Assembly (NCBI GenBank): GCA_947454695.1 | Contig: CANGMW010000119.1 | Span: 1 to 7,777 of the forward strand | Reading direction: 5' to 3' | Source: Comamonadaceae bacterium | GTDB taxonomy: Bacteria; Pseudomonadota; Gammaproteobacteria; Burkholderiales; Burkholderiaceae_C | Length of the DNA stretch: 7,777 nt | Shown here: positions 1 to 7,212 of the stretch, in pieces | Numbering within the stretch: the stretch's first letter is position 1 | How the letters are laid out: every line of letters begins with the position of its first letter | Made by a program: the position numbers and the translations under genes | Notes under the pieces: generated by a model | Told to the model about the DNA's origin: nothing | Seen by the model: only the letters and a program-made list of their open reading frames with translations | The model's database searches: none

Positions 1-1
1 C

Positions 2-913
2 CTAACGGATTTCTGCCAGCGGCTCCACCGTCACGGCCACACTGAGCGTGTGTTGACCGCCGCCGTGGATCACCCCGCGAATCGGTGAGATGTCGGCGAA
101 ATCGCGGCCGGTGGCCACGGTCACATAGTCCTCGCCCGGCGTGCCCCAGCCGTCCCGGTTGTTGGTCGGGTCCAGGTCATACCAGCCACGCCCCTGCATG
201 GCGCCCGGCAGATCCGGCAAGTACACCGACACCCAGGCATGCGACGCGTCACTGCCGATCAGACGCGGCTGGCCCGGTGGCGGCTGGGTGAGCAAATAGC
301 CGCTGACGTAGCGTGCGGCCAGCCCCATGCCGCGCAGGCAGGCAATCATGATGTGGGCAAAGTCCTGGCACACGCCCTGACGTTGGTGAAACGCCTCCAG
401 CGCCGGTGTGTTCACTGCGGTGCTTTGTGAGGCGTAGGTGAACTCGGTGTGGATGCGCGTCATGAGGTCGCGCGCAGCCGCCAGCGCGCTGACGCCGGGC
501 GCAAAACTGCTGCGTGCATAGGTCGTGAATTCGTCATGAACGGGTGCCAGCATCGACGCAAAACTGAATTCGGTGGCGGCGTTCCAGTCCGCGCCCAGGT
601 GGTAGCGAAAGCTCTCTCGCACGGCTTCCCAGCTGATCTGACTTTGCACGGGCTGCGGCGCCTGGGTTCGCACCACGCTGTGAGCGATGACCCGCAAACA
701 AGTGTGGGGGGTGAGCAGGGCAAAAAAACAGCGCTGGTTGCCGTAAATATCAGCCGCAAAATTTTGCTGTGACGGCTCGGGTTCGATCTGCAGACGGTGC
801 GACAAGACGCTTTGGCAATCGGTGTCGCTGGGCTCCAGGTACGCAATGTGCTGGGCGGTTTCGACGGCGGGCGCGTAGTCGTAGCGGGTTTCGTGGGTGA
901 TGCGCAGTTCCAT
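2..913 (-). CDS. Transglutaminase-like family protein (stand-alone)
   Basis: A 303-residue papain-fold protein, probably cytosolic because no signal peptide or membrane segment is visible. Residues 1-82 resemble the bacterial transglutaminase-like N-terminal region (starting MELRITHETRYDY). About 145-252 form the transglutaminase core. The catalytic triad is visible: Cys182 in QGVCQDFAH, His225 in SDASHAW and Asp248 in YDLDPTN. Family members cleave or transfer amide bonds, but no substrate can be assigned. The ATG at 913 shares one base with the stop of the upstream ATP-grasp/alpha-E gene (TGATG), with a G-run 4 nt before it, so translation is probably coupled. The start matches the usual family N terminus. 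It is the third gene of the leftward operon; its stop (TAG) lies at the window edge, so the next gene is not visible. Its N-terminal and core motifs resemble the first domain of the large DUF2126 protein in the same operon, making it a paralogue. Family call is firm; role is unknown. Confidence 0.93.
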   Translation of the reverse strand: MELRITHETRYDYAPAVETAQHIAYLEPSDTDCQSVLSHRLQIEPEPSQQNFAADIYGNQRCFFALLTPHTCLRVIAHSVVRTQAPQPVQSQISWEAVRESFRYHLGADWNAATEFSFASMLAPVHDEFTTYARSSFAPGVSALAAARDLMTRIHTEFTYASQSTAVNTPALEAFHQRQGVCQDFAHIMIACLRGMGLAARYVSGYLLTQPPPGQPRLIGSDASHAWVSVYLPDLPGAMQGRGWYDLDPTNNRDGWGTPGEDYVTVATGRDFADISPIRGVIHGGGQHTLSVAVTVEPLAEIR

Positions 914-915
914 CA
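911..915 (-). promoter_or_regulatory. Overlapping stop/start TGATG (translational coupling)
   Basis: On the minus strand the TGA stop of the ATP-grasp/alpha-E gene and the ATG of the transglutaminase-like gene share their A at 913. Such overlaps normally mean ribosomes reinitiate, keeping the two products in a set ratio. A run of five G (918-922, minus strand) could act as a weak ribosome site. Confidence 0.75.
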
Positions 916-3498
916 GGCCCCCATGCTGTGACCCGCCTCAGCGGCGTGGGTGAAGTAGCGCAGGCTGATCTCGTCCGAGACATGCCAGCCGGCCTGGGTG
1001 TATTGCGCCAGCATGTCATGCAAACACGTGTAGCCCTCGTTCGCATCGCCGCATAACTTGGCCAAGGTCCAGGTCTGCGGGTCGGGCACGCGCTGGGCCA
1101 GTGTGTCGAGCTCGCCCCACTGCGCGCCGGCCAGTTTGCTCAAGCGACCGCGCAAGGTTTGCGCGACCCAGCCCAGCGAGCGCGGGTTGTCCTGGTCGAG
1201 CACCAGCAAGTCCAGCAGGGCGCTGATCTCATGGCTTTGCTGGTACTGGGCATGGAAGGTGATGGTGCTGTCAAAGAGCGCAATCAGGGCTTCAAAGCCA
1301 CCGTCATCAAAAATGGCGCCGCTGGCAAAGCCGCTTTTAAGCGCCGGCGCCAAGAAGCACAGCCGCTCGATGTGCCGCCCGATGGAGAGCAGTCGCCAGC
1401 CATCGTCTCGTGTCATGCGGTCGGTTTGTGCGCCGGTGATGGCCGCCAGGTGGCCGCTGGCCGTCTCTAAAACACGCAGCGCATCGACCGCGGCATAGTC
1501 GCCCACAGCCGCGTGTTGTTCGCAACGCTGGGTCAGCTCGGCTTCGGCACGGGTGATCACGTTCCAGTGCTCTTGCGACAAACGCTCGCGCACGGTGGCG
1601 GCGGTGAGTTTGATGGCGCGCAGGTTAAAGCCCACGCTGGTGGCCATGTCGTGGCTGCCCAGGCTGGCAATGAGCGAGCGTTCAAACACGCGTCGCGCTT
1701 GCGAGGCGCTGGGCACATCGGGCAAGACCAGGGTGTTGGTTTTGGCCATGTCGCTCAGCCACGTGAGCAACGCGGGCGAGCAGGGGTCCTGGCCATTCAA
1801 GCTGTCCAAGGTCAAGCGCGCCAGCCGGATGTTGTTCTCGGTGCGTTCGGTGTAGCGACCCAGCCAGTACAGGTTCTCTGCAGCGCGGCTGGTGACAATG
1901 CGCTTTCGGTTAGTAGCCGCCGGCATGGTCTGGTTGGGGTTCAGCAAAGTGGTGCGGTCCACGACACCGTCGGTCAGCACCCAGGCGTCGGCGCTGCTGC
2001 CGCCGCGCTGCATCGAGGCCAAGCCCACATCGGCGTTGACCAGCCGGGCCAGGCCGCCGGGCAGGACACGCCAGGATTGCGGTCCGTCGGACACCGCAAA
2101 CACCCGCAGCATCACCGAGCGCAGGTCGATCTTGCCCTCATGCCAGGTGGGCATTTGCGAGGGCGGTAAATAACTTTGCACGGTGTGCTTGCTGCCCTCG
2201 CGCAAGATGCGTCCGGCCCATTCGTCCAAAGCGCTGCGCGAGAGGGTGTTGCCCAGCACCACTTCAAAGCTGTTGGCGCCCGGGTAGGTGGGCTTGATGA
2301 CCGACTCGCCCAAGCGGGGCAGCACATCTTGCGCACCGGCGCGCTCGCCGCACCACCAGGTGGGCAAGGCAGGCAGCAACAATTCCTGGCCGAGCAAACG
2401 TTGCGACAGTCCTGGCAAAAAGCCCAGCAAGGCGTTGGACTCCAAAAACGCCGAGCCCGGTGCATTGGCCACCAGCACATGGCCGGCGCGAATGGCTTGC
2501 AGCAAACCCGGCACGCCCAGGGTGGAGTCCGAGCGCAACTCCAGCGGGTCGAGGAACTCGTCGTCGAGCCGCTTGAGCAAGCCGTGCACCGGCTCCAGAC
2601 CGCGCAAGGTTTTGAGGTACAGCCGCTGGTCGCGCACGGTGAGGTCATTGCCTTCAACCAGGGTCAGGCCCAGGTAGCGGGCAAGGTAGGCGTGCTCGAA
2701 ATAGGTTTCGTTGTAAGGGCCGGGGGTCAGCAGCGCGATGTGCGAGTCGGCACCGGCCGGGCTCATTTGCTTGAGGCTGTCGATCAGCGCGCGGTAGGTG
2801 GCCGCCAGGTGCTGTACCTTCATGGACTCGAAGGCCTGCGGAAACTGGCGCGAGATGGCCAGTCGGTTTTCCAGCAAGTAGCCCAGGCCCGAAGGCGCTT
2901 GCGTGCGTTGCGACATCACCCACCAGTTGCCGTCGGGCCCGCGAGCCATGTCAAAGGCGGCGATGTGCAGGTGCGTGCCGCCCACGGGTTTGACGCCATG
3001 CATGGGTCGCAAATAACCGGGGTGACCTTGCACCAGAGCGGGCGGCAAGAGGCCTTCATGCAAGAGCCGCTGCGGGCCATAGACATCGCCCATGATCTGA
3101 TCGAGCAAGCGCACGCGTTGCAGCACGCCGCGCTCAATGTGCTGCCAGCTGGCCGGCGTGATGATGAGCGGAAACAGATCCAGCGACCAGGGGCGTTGCG
3201 GGCCGCTGGCATCGGCGTAGACGTTGTAGCTCACGCCGTTGTCGCGGATCTGGCGGGACAGGCTGTGCGCGCGTTGGCCCATGTCGGCAAAGCCGTCTTC
3301 ACCCAGATGGGAGAAAAAGTTTTGCCATTCGGGCGTGAGCTGTCCGTCATTCGAGCGGCTGTGCAGCTCGTCGAAATGGCCGGTCTGCGCGGACGCGGAC
3401 AAGGCCAAGACCTGCTGGGCTACAGGCACAGCAGGCGGTTCGTTGGCGGGTGGGGTGTCGGCGTGGGTCACTGTGGCGCTATTGTGGCATCCCTGCAC
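913..3498 (-). CDS. Circularly permuted type 2 ATP-grasp / alpha-E domain fusion protein
   Basis: An 861-residue fusion. Residues ~65-525 are a circularly permuted ATP-grasp domain (DUF404/DUF407 type). Visible motifs are LTPGPYNETYFEHAYL (257-272), VEGNDL (281-286), a GVPGLLQAIRAGHVLVANAPG-type segment (~328-348) and VIKPTY with candidate nucleotide-binding Lys402. Residues ~535-855 are an alpha-E (DUF403) helical domain, opening with SRAAENLYWLGRYTERTEN (537-555) and containing GWRLLSIGRHIERL (700-713). ATP-grasp enzymes join a carboxylate to an amine via an acyl phosphate; alpha-E domains accompany them and have no settled activity. These two parts are often separate neighbouring genes, so the fusion is a recognised variant. 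The start used is GTG at 3498, 7 nt after the upstream stop, with only a weak GGTGATCGG upstream. A second GTG at 3471 is possible, since the conserved part begins near residue 40 (GHFDEL). Its stop overlaps the next gene's ATG. Homologous to the rightward gene at 7213. Confidence 0.94.
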   Translation of the reverse strand: MQGCHNSATVTHADTPPANEPPAVPVAQQVLALSASAQTGHFDELHSRSNDGQLTPEWQNFFSHLGEDGFADMGQRAHSLSRQIRDNGVSYNVYADASGPQRPWSLDLFPLIITPASWQHIERGVLQRVRLLDQIMGDVYGPQRLLHEGLLPPALVQGHPGYLRPMHGVKPVGGTHLHIAAFDMARGPDGNWWVMSQRTQAPSGLGYLLENRLAISRQFPQAFESMKVQHLAATYRALIDSLKQMSPAGADSHIALLTPGPYNETYFEHAYLARYLGLTLVEGNDLTVRDQRLYLKTLRGLEPVHGLLKRLDDEFLDPLELRSDSTLGVPGLLQAIRAGHVLVANAPGSAFLESNALLGFLPGLSQRLLGQELLLPALPTWWCGERAGAQDVLPRLGESVIKPTYPGANSFEVVLGNTLSRSALDEWAGRILREGSKHTVQSYLPPSQMPTWHEGKIDLRSVMLRVFAVSDGPQSWRVLPGGLARLVNADVGLASMQRGGSSADAWVLTDGVVDRTTLLNPNQTMPAATNRKRIVTSRAAENLYWLGRYTERTENNIRLARLTLDSLNGQDPCSPALLTWLSDMAKTNTLVLPDVPSASQARRVFERSLIASLGSHDMATSVGFNLRAIKLTAATVRERLSQEHWNVITRAEAELTQRCEQHAAVGDYAAVDALRVLETASGHLAAITGAQTDRMTRDDGWRLLSIGRHIERLCFLAPALKSGFASGAIFDDGGFEALIALFDSTITFHAQYQQSHEISALLDLLVLDQDNPRSLGWVAQTLRGRLSKLAGAQWGELDTLAQRVPDPQTWTLAKLCGDANEGYTCLHDMLAQYTQAGWHVSDEISLRYFTHAAEAGHSMGA

Positions 3499-3505
3499 GC
3501 GCCGA

Positions 3506-6500
3506 TCACCCGAGCGAGCGCCGCAAATCCAAGGTGAACGGGAACTCGCGGCTGGCCGGCAGCTCCAAAGTGGGCGTGTTCAGGTTCATGGTGCCCTGGG
3601 TGTGGCCCATCTCAAAGAAACGCGCCATGCGGCGGCTTTGCGCCTCATAGGAGTTCACCGGCAAGGTGTCGTAATTGCGACCACCCGGGTGGACGACGTG
3701 GTACTGGCAGCCGCCGATGGCGCGCTTCATCCAGGTGTCGACTACATCCAGCGTGATGGGCGCGTGGATGCCGATGGACGGGTGCAGCGAAGACGGCGGA
3801 TTCCAGGCTTTGTAGCGCACGCCGGCGGCGTATTCGCCCACCGCGCCGGTCGGTTGCAGCGGCAGGGGCTGGCCGTTGGCGGTGATCACATAGCGGCTGG
3901 GGTTGAAGCCCGAGACGCGTACTTCAATGCGCTCCAGCGAGGAGTCCACATAACGTGCGGTGCCCCCCGAGGTGCTCTCTTCGCCCATCACATGCCAGGG
4001 CTCCAGCGCGTTGCGCAAGGTGAGTTCCATGCCGGCGCTTTGGAGTTGGCCGATCACCGGGAAGCGGAATTCAAAGTGCGGCGCGAACCACGCATCTTCA
4101 AACGCGAAGCCGGCTTGGCGCATCTCGGCCATCACGTCGGCAAAGTCCATGTGCACAAAACTCGGCAAGAGGAAGCGGTCGTGCAACTCGGTGCCCCAGC
4201 GTGTGGCCGGGGCCAGGTAGGGCTGGTCCCAGAAGCGGGCCACCAGCGCGCGCAGCAGCAACTGTTGCACCACGCTCATGCGGGCGTGCGGCGGCATTTC
4301 GAAAGCGCGCAGCTCCAGCAGGCCCAGACGCCCGGTGCTGCTGTCGGGTGAGTACATCTTGTCGATGCAAAACTCGCTGCGGTGGGTGTTGCCGGTCACA
4401 TCGATCAGGATGTTGCGCAAAGTGCGGTCGACCAGCCAGGGGGCCAGATACTGCTCGCCCGCAGCGGTTTGGCCCGATTCGGTGTGCACACCTCGCAGGC
4501 GGTGGATTTCTTTGAGCGCGATTTCAAGCTCATAGAGCTGGTCGTTGCGCGCTTCGTCCACGCGCGGCGCCTGGCTGGTCGGGCCGATGAACATGCCGCT
4601 GAACAAATAGCTCAGTGACGGGTGGTTGTGCCAGTAAAGAATCAGGCTGGCGAGCAGCTCTGGTCGGCGCAGGAAAGGGCTGTCGGCCGGCGTAGCGCCG
4701 CCGAGCACGAAATGGTTGCCACCGCCCGTGCCGGTGTGGCGTCCGTCGGCCATGAATTTTTCGGCCGAGAGGCGGCACTCGAAGGCGGCCTGGTACAAAA
4801 ATTCGGTGTGTTCCACCAGCTCCTGCCAGTTGTGGGCAGGGTGGATGTTGACTTCAATGACGCCGGGGTCCGGCGTGACTTGCAGCAGTTTGAGGCGCGG
4901 GTCGCGCGGCGCGGGGTAGCCTTCGAGCACGATCTTCACGCCCAGTTCCTGCGCGGTGGCTTCAATGGCGGTGAGCAGTTCCAGATAGTCTTCTAAACGC
5001 GCCAGCGGCGGCATGAACACATACAGCATGCTGGTCTTGCCACCGGCGGATTGCTCGGCCTTGGGGCCGTTGGCACGCATGGGGTCGCGCGCCTCTACGC
5101 ACAAGGCGGTGCGCGTGATGTGGGCAAAACGCGCAGTGTCTGCGGCAGCTTGGGCGCTGCGCGAGTCTGCGTTTGCTGCGTTGGTCGAACTGTCAGCACT
5201 GGAAGCCGGGCCTTTGGAAGCACTTGCGGCGGTACTTGCGGCGGTACTTGCGCCTGTGCCTGTGATGGCTTTGGCATTGCCCCCGGCTGTGCCGGCCGCA
5301 ACGGTGGCCGTGGCTTGGTTCGCGTTGGCGCTGAGCGCCGCCGCGGATGCCGTGCGCAGTTGCTGGCGCACGGTGGCGCTGTTGGCCAAGGGCTCGCGCG
5401 GCGCGAACGGGTCTTGCTCAATGTGGTACGGGTAGTCGGACTTGCTCACCCAGGGCAGTGAATCCAGCGGCAGGCGGTAGCCCATGGGCGAATCACCAGG
5501 CATGAGGTACATGCGCTCATCACGGAAGAACCAGGGGCCGCTGGACCAACGCGAGCCGCTGAGCGTGGGGCTGCTGTCGCAGGCGATGGGCAAGACGTAG
5601 CCGACCACGCTGTCGAGCTTTTGTTCAAACACGCGTCGCAAGCGGATGCGTTCCATCTCGTCGTCGAGTTTGGCGTCAAACGGGTCCACATTCACCGGCA
5701 GGCGGCGTTCGCGCCAGAGGTAATAAAACACGTCCTCAAAGCCGGGCGTGATGTGCTCACCGCCCAGGCCCAGTTTGCCCGCCAGCGTGTGGGTGAAACG
5801 GCGCGCGTCTTCGCTGGTGTAGTGAAGTGGATCGCTTTCATGGGCAAACAAGTCGGCGTTTTGCCAGATGGGCTCGCCATCAGCGCGCCAGTAGATCGAC
5901 AAGGCCCATCGCGGCAGCTGCTCGCCCGGGTACCACTTGCCCTGGCCAAAGTGCAGAAAACCGCCTTGCCCGTATTCGGTGCGCAATTGATGCACCAAAT
6001 CGGTGGCATAGACCCGTTTGGTCGGGCCCAGCGCGTCGGTGTTCCATTCTGGTGCGTCACGATCGGCCGCGGCCACAAACGTGGGCTCGCCGCCCATGGT
6101 CAGGCGCACATCGCCTTTGACCAAGCGCTTTTCCACCTGTTCGCCGAGGGCCATCACGTCCTGCCACTGCGCGTCGGTGTAGGGCATCGTCACGCGGGGC
6201 GACTCGTACAGGCGGGTGACTTCCATGTGGTGCGAGAAGGTCACCTCGCATTTGTCCACGCCGCCTTCGACCGGCGCTGCGCTCGAGGGCTGAGGGGTGC
6301 AGGCCAGAGGAATGTGGCCCTCGCCGGCCATCAGGCCCGAGGTGGGGTCCAGCCCCACCCAGCCCGCGCCGGGCAGGTAGACCTCGCACCAGGCGTGCAG
6401 GTCGGTGAAATCCACCTCGGTGCCGCTGGGGCCGTCCAGCGACTTCACATCGGGCTTGAGCTGGATCAGGTAGCCGGAGACAAAACGTGCGGCCAGCCCG

Positions 6501-7081
6501 CAGTGGCGCATCAAGTGGACCATGAGCCAGCCGGTGTCGCGGCAGGAGCCGCTACCTAAGCTGAGGGTTTGCTCGGGCGTTTGCACGCCGGGCTCCATGC
6601 GGATCAAGTACTTGATGTCGTTTTGCAGCTGCTGGTTGATCTTGACCAGAAAGTCGATCGTGCGCATTTTGCGGCGGTCGACCTTGGCCAGGTAAGCGCG
6701 CAGCCGGGGCGTGAGCCCTTGGGTGACCAGGTAGGGCGTGAGCTCTTTGCGCACGGTGGGGCTGTAGGCAAAGGGAAATTCTTCGGCCTGGGGTTCCAGA
6801 AAGAAGTCGAACGGGTTGTAGACCGACATCTCCACCACCATGTCCACCGTGACTTTGAATTCGGTGGTGGGCTCCGGGAACACCAGTCGGGCCTGGTAGT
6901 TGGCAAAGGGGTCCTGCTGCCAGTTGATGAAGTGGTCGCTGGGCTCGATCTTGAGCGAGTAGGAGATCACCTTGCTGCGGCAATGCGGTGCCGGTCGCAG
7001 TCGGATGACCTGAGGCCCGAGCTTGACCGGTCGGTCATAGCGGTAATGGGTGACGTGACTCAGAGCGGCATGGATAGACAT
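3506..7081 (-). CDS. Transglutaminase-like / DUF2126 putative amidoligase protein
   Basis: A 1191-residue protein, first gene of the leftward operon. Residues ~1-85 are the bacterial transglutaminase N-terminal region (MSIHAALSHVTHYRYDRPV). About 155-250 form the core, with triad Cys180 (GSGSCRDTGW), His229 (DLHAWCE) and Asp245 (GLDPTSG). From ~300 to the C terminus is DUF2126, classed by others as a putative amidoligase of the glutamine-synthetase fold. Matching motifs are LTMGGEPTF (327-335), EGYPAPRDPR (720-729), EVNIHPAHNW (743-752), HTGTGGGNHFVLGG (782-795) and LGLLELRAFEMPPH (919-932). The expected activity is ATP-driven amide-bond formation paired with a papain-fold domain; the substrate is unknown. 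Residues ~567-649 are an Ala/Ser/Thr-rich insertion that makes it longer than I would expect for the family. The start was set at ATG 7081 because the family N terminus begins there; an in-frame ATG at 7129 would add 16 residues lacking recognisable conservation. No strong ribosome site precedes either. No signal peptide or membrane segment is visible. Confidence 0.93.
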   Translation of the reverse strand: MSIHAALSHVTHYRYDRPVKLGPQVIRLRPAPHCRSKVISYSLKIEPSDHFINWQQDPFANYQARLVFPEPTTEFKVTVDMVVEMSVYNPFDFFLEPQAEEFPFAYSPTVRKELTPYLVTQGLTPRLRAYLAKVDRRKMRTIDFLVKINQQLQNDIKYLIRMEPGVQTPEQTLSLGSGSCRDTGWLMVHLMRHCGLAARFVSGYLIQLKPDVKSLDGPSGTEVDFTDLHAWCEVYLPGAGWVGLDPTSGLMAGEGHIPLACTPQPSSAAPVEGGVDKCEVTFSHHMEVTRLYESPRVTMPYTDAQWQDVMALGEQVEKRLVKGDVRLTMGGEPTFVAAADRDAPEWNTDALGPTKRVYATDLVHQLRTEYGQGGFLHFGQGKWYPGEQLPRWALSIYWRADGEPIWQNADLFAHESDPLHYTSEDARRFTHTLAGKLGLGGEHITPGFEDVFYYLWRERRLPVNVDPFDAKLDDEMERIRLRRVFEQKLDSVVGYVLPIACDSSPTLSGSRWSSGPWFFRDERMYLMPGDSPMGYRLPLDSLPWVSKSDYPYHIEQDPFAPREPLANSATVRQQLRTASAAALSANANQATATVAAGTAGGNAKAITGTGASTAASTAASASKGPASSADSSTNAANADSRSAQAAADTARFAHITRTALCVEARDPMRANGPKAEQSAGGKTSMLYVFMPPLARLEDYLELLTAIEATAQELGVKIVLEGYPAPRDPRLKLLQVTPDPGVIEVNIHPAHNWQELVEHTEFLYQAAFECRLSAEKFMADGRHTGTGGGNHFVLGGATPADSPFLRRPELLASLILYWHNHPSLSYLFSGMFIGPTSQAPRVDEARNDQLYELEIALKEIHRLRGVHTESGQTAAGEQYLAPWLVDRTLRNILIDVTGNTHRSEFCIDKMYSPDSSTGRLGLLELRAFEMPPHARMSVVQQLLLRALVARFWDQPYLAPATRWGTELHDRFLLPSFVHMDFADVMAEMRQAGFAFEDAWFAPHFEFRFPVIGQLQSAGMELTLRNALEPWHVMGEESTSGGTARYVDSSLERIEVRVSGFNPSRYVITANGQPLPLQPTGAVGEYAAGVRYKAWNPPSSLHPSIGIHAPITLDVVDTWMKRAIGGCQYHVVHPGGRNYDTLPVNSYEAQSRRMARFFEMGHTQGTMNLNTPTLELPASREFPFTLDLRRSLG
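5135..5383 (-). other. Ala/Ser/Thr low-complexity insertion in the DUF2126 protein
   Basis: About 83 codons (residues ~567-649 from the 7081 start) encode mostly Ala, Ser, Thr, Gly and Asn, with few bulky hydrophobics. The segment sits between IEQDPFAPREPL and ITRTALCVEARDP, both of which look like ordinary family sequence. It is probably a disordered linker or surface loop. The frame stays open throughout, so it is not a frameshift. Confidence 0.8.
5222..5252 (-). repeat. 12-bp tandem repeat, about 2.6 copies
   Basis: On the plus strand the unit ACTTGCGGCGGT occurs at 5222-5233 and 5234-5245, followed by the first 7 bases of a third copy (5246-5252). The unit is a multiple of three and encodes repeated Ser-Thr-Ala-Ala in the low-complexity insertion of the DUF2126 protein. 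This suggests the insertion grew by slippage. Confidence 0.85.
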
Positions 7082-7099
7082 AGGGACTCGGTGTTCGGC

Positions 7100-7112
7100 G
7101 CTCTGAAAGAGC
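7100..7112. repeat. Short inverted repeat in the operon leader
   Basis: GCTCT-GAA-AGAGC is a perfect 5-bp inverted repeat with a 3-nt loop, about 20 bp upstream of the preferred ATG of the DUF2126 gene. It could be a small operator half-site pair or a weak leader hairpin. It lies inside the reading frame if the upstream ATG at 7129 is used. It is short enough to arise by chance. Confidence 0.3.
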
Positions 7113-7154
7113 AGGGTTTTGATAGCCATCAAGCAAGAGCTGAGCCAGTTCGTA

Positions 7155-7160
7155 ACTATA
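7155..7160 (-). promoter_or_regulatory. Possible sigma-70 -10 box for the leftward operon
   Basis: Read on the minus strand, this hexamer is TATAGT, five of six matches to TATAAT. The region 16-18 bp upstream (around GTTTCA) is a poor -35 match. A start near 7148 would give a leader of about 67 nt to the ATG at 7081, or about 19 nt to the in-frame ATG at 7129. This is the best candidate in the only upstream gap, but it is weak. Confidence 0.3.
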
Positions 7161-7171
7161 TGTGATACGGT

Positions 7172-7187
7172 TGGCTTGAAACTTGCT
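7172..7187 (+). promoter_or_regulatory. Candidate sigma-54 (RpoN) -24/-12 promoter
   Basis: The sequence TGGCTTGAAACTTGCT fits the sigma-54 consensus TGGCAC-N5-TTGCW at every position except the A and C of the -24 box. The invariant GG (7173-7174) and GC (7185-7186) are separated by exactly 10 bp, as required. With C7186 taken as -12, transcription would start near 7198, giving a leader of about 15 nt that just includes the Shine-Dalgarno site. I saw no clear NtrC-type site or other activator-binding inverted repeat upstream. No convincing sigma-70 promoter faces rightward in this gap. The call rests on sequence match and position only. Confidence 0.55.
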
Positions 7188-7198
7188 GAGAATGGTTC

Positions 7199-7203
7199 AG
7201 GAG
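7199..7203 (+). promoter_or_regulatory. Shine-Dalgarno site of the rightward ATP-grasp gene
   Basis: AGGAG, followed by further purines (AGGAGAGA), lies 9 nt before the ATG at 7213. It fixes the start of a gene that is incomplete in this window. It is far stronger than anything in front of the leftward genes. Confidence 0.8.
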
Positions 7204-7212
7204 AGACGTGTT

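Noticed and set aside
1513..2169. 218-codon open frame on the plus strand
   Set aside because: It is antisense to the ATP-grasp/alpha-E junction, with low-complexity Gly/Gln/Ala/His content and no motif.
3486..3498. MQGC start of the ATP-grasp fusion as a lipoprotein signal
   Set aside because: There is no positively charged and hydrophobic stretch before the Cys, and the protein is of a cytosolic enzyme type.
2176..3537. 453-codon open frame on the plus strand
   Set aside because: It lies fully antisense to the well conserved ATP-grasp/alpha-E fusion. Its translation is Gln/Ala/Arg/His-rich with no recognisable motif, as expected of a GC-rich shadow frame.
3239..4351. 370-codon open frame on the plus strand
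   Set aside because: It is antisense across the junction of two real genes, has no family motif and no ribosome site, and has shadow-like composition.
5621..6559. 312-codon open frame on the plus strand
   Set aside because: It is antisense to the transglutaminase core and DUF2126 start, whose protein-level conservation explains the sequence.
6968..6991. Possible NtrC-type site (CACC ... GGTGC) upstream of the sigma-54 element
   Set aside because: The half-sites are too far apart for the usual spacing, and they lie in conserved coding sequence of the DUF2126 gene.
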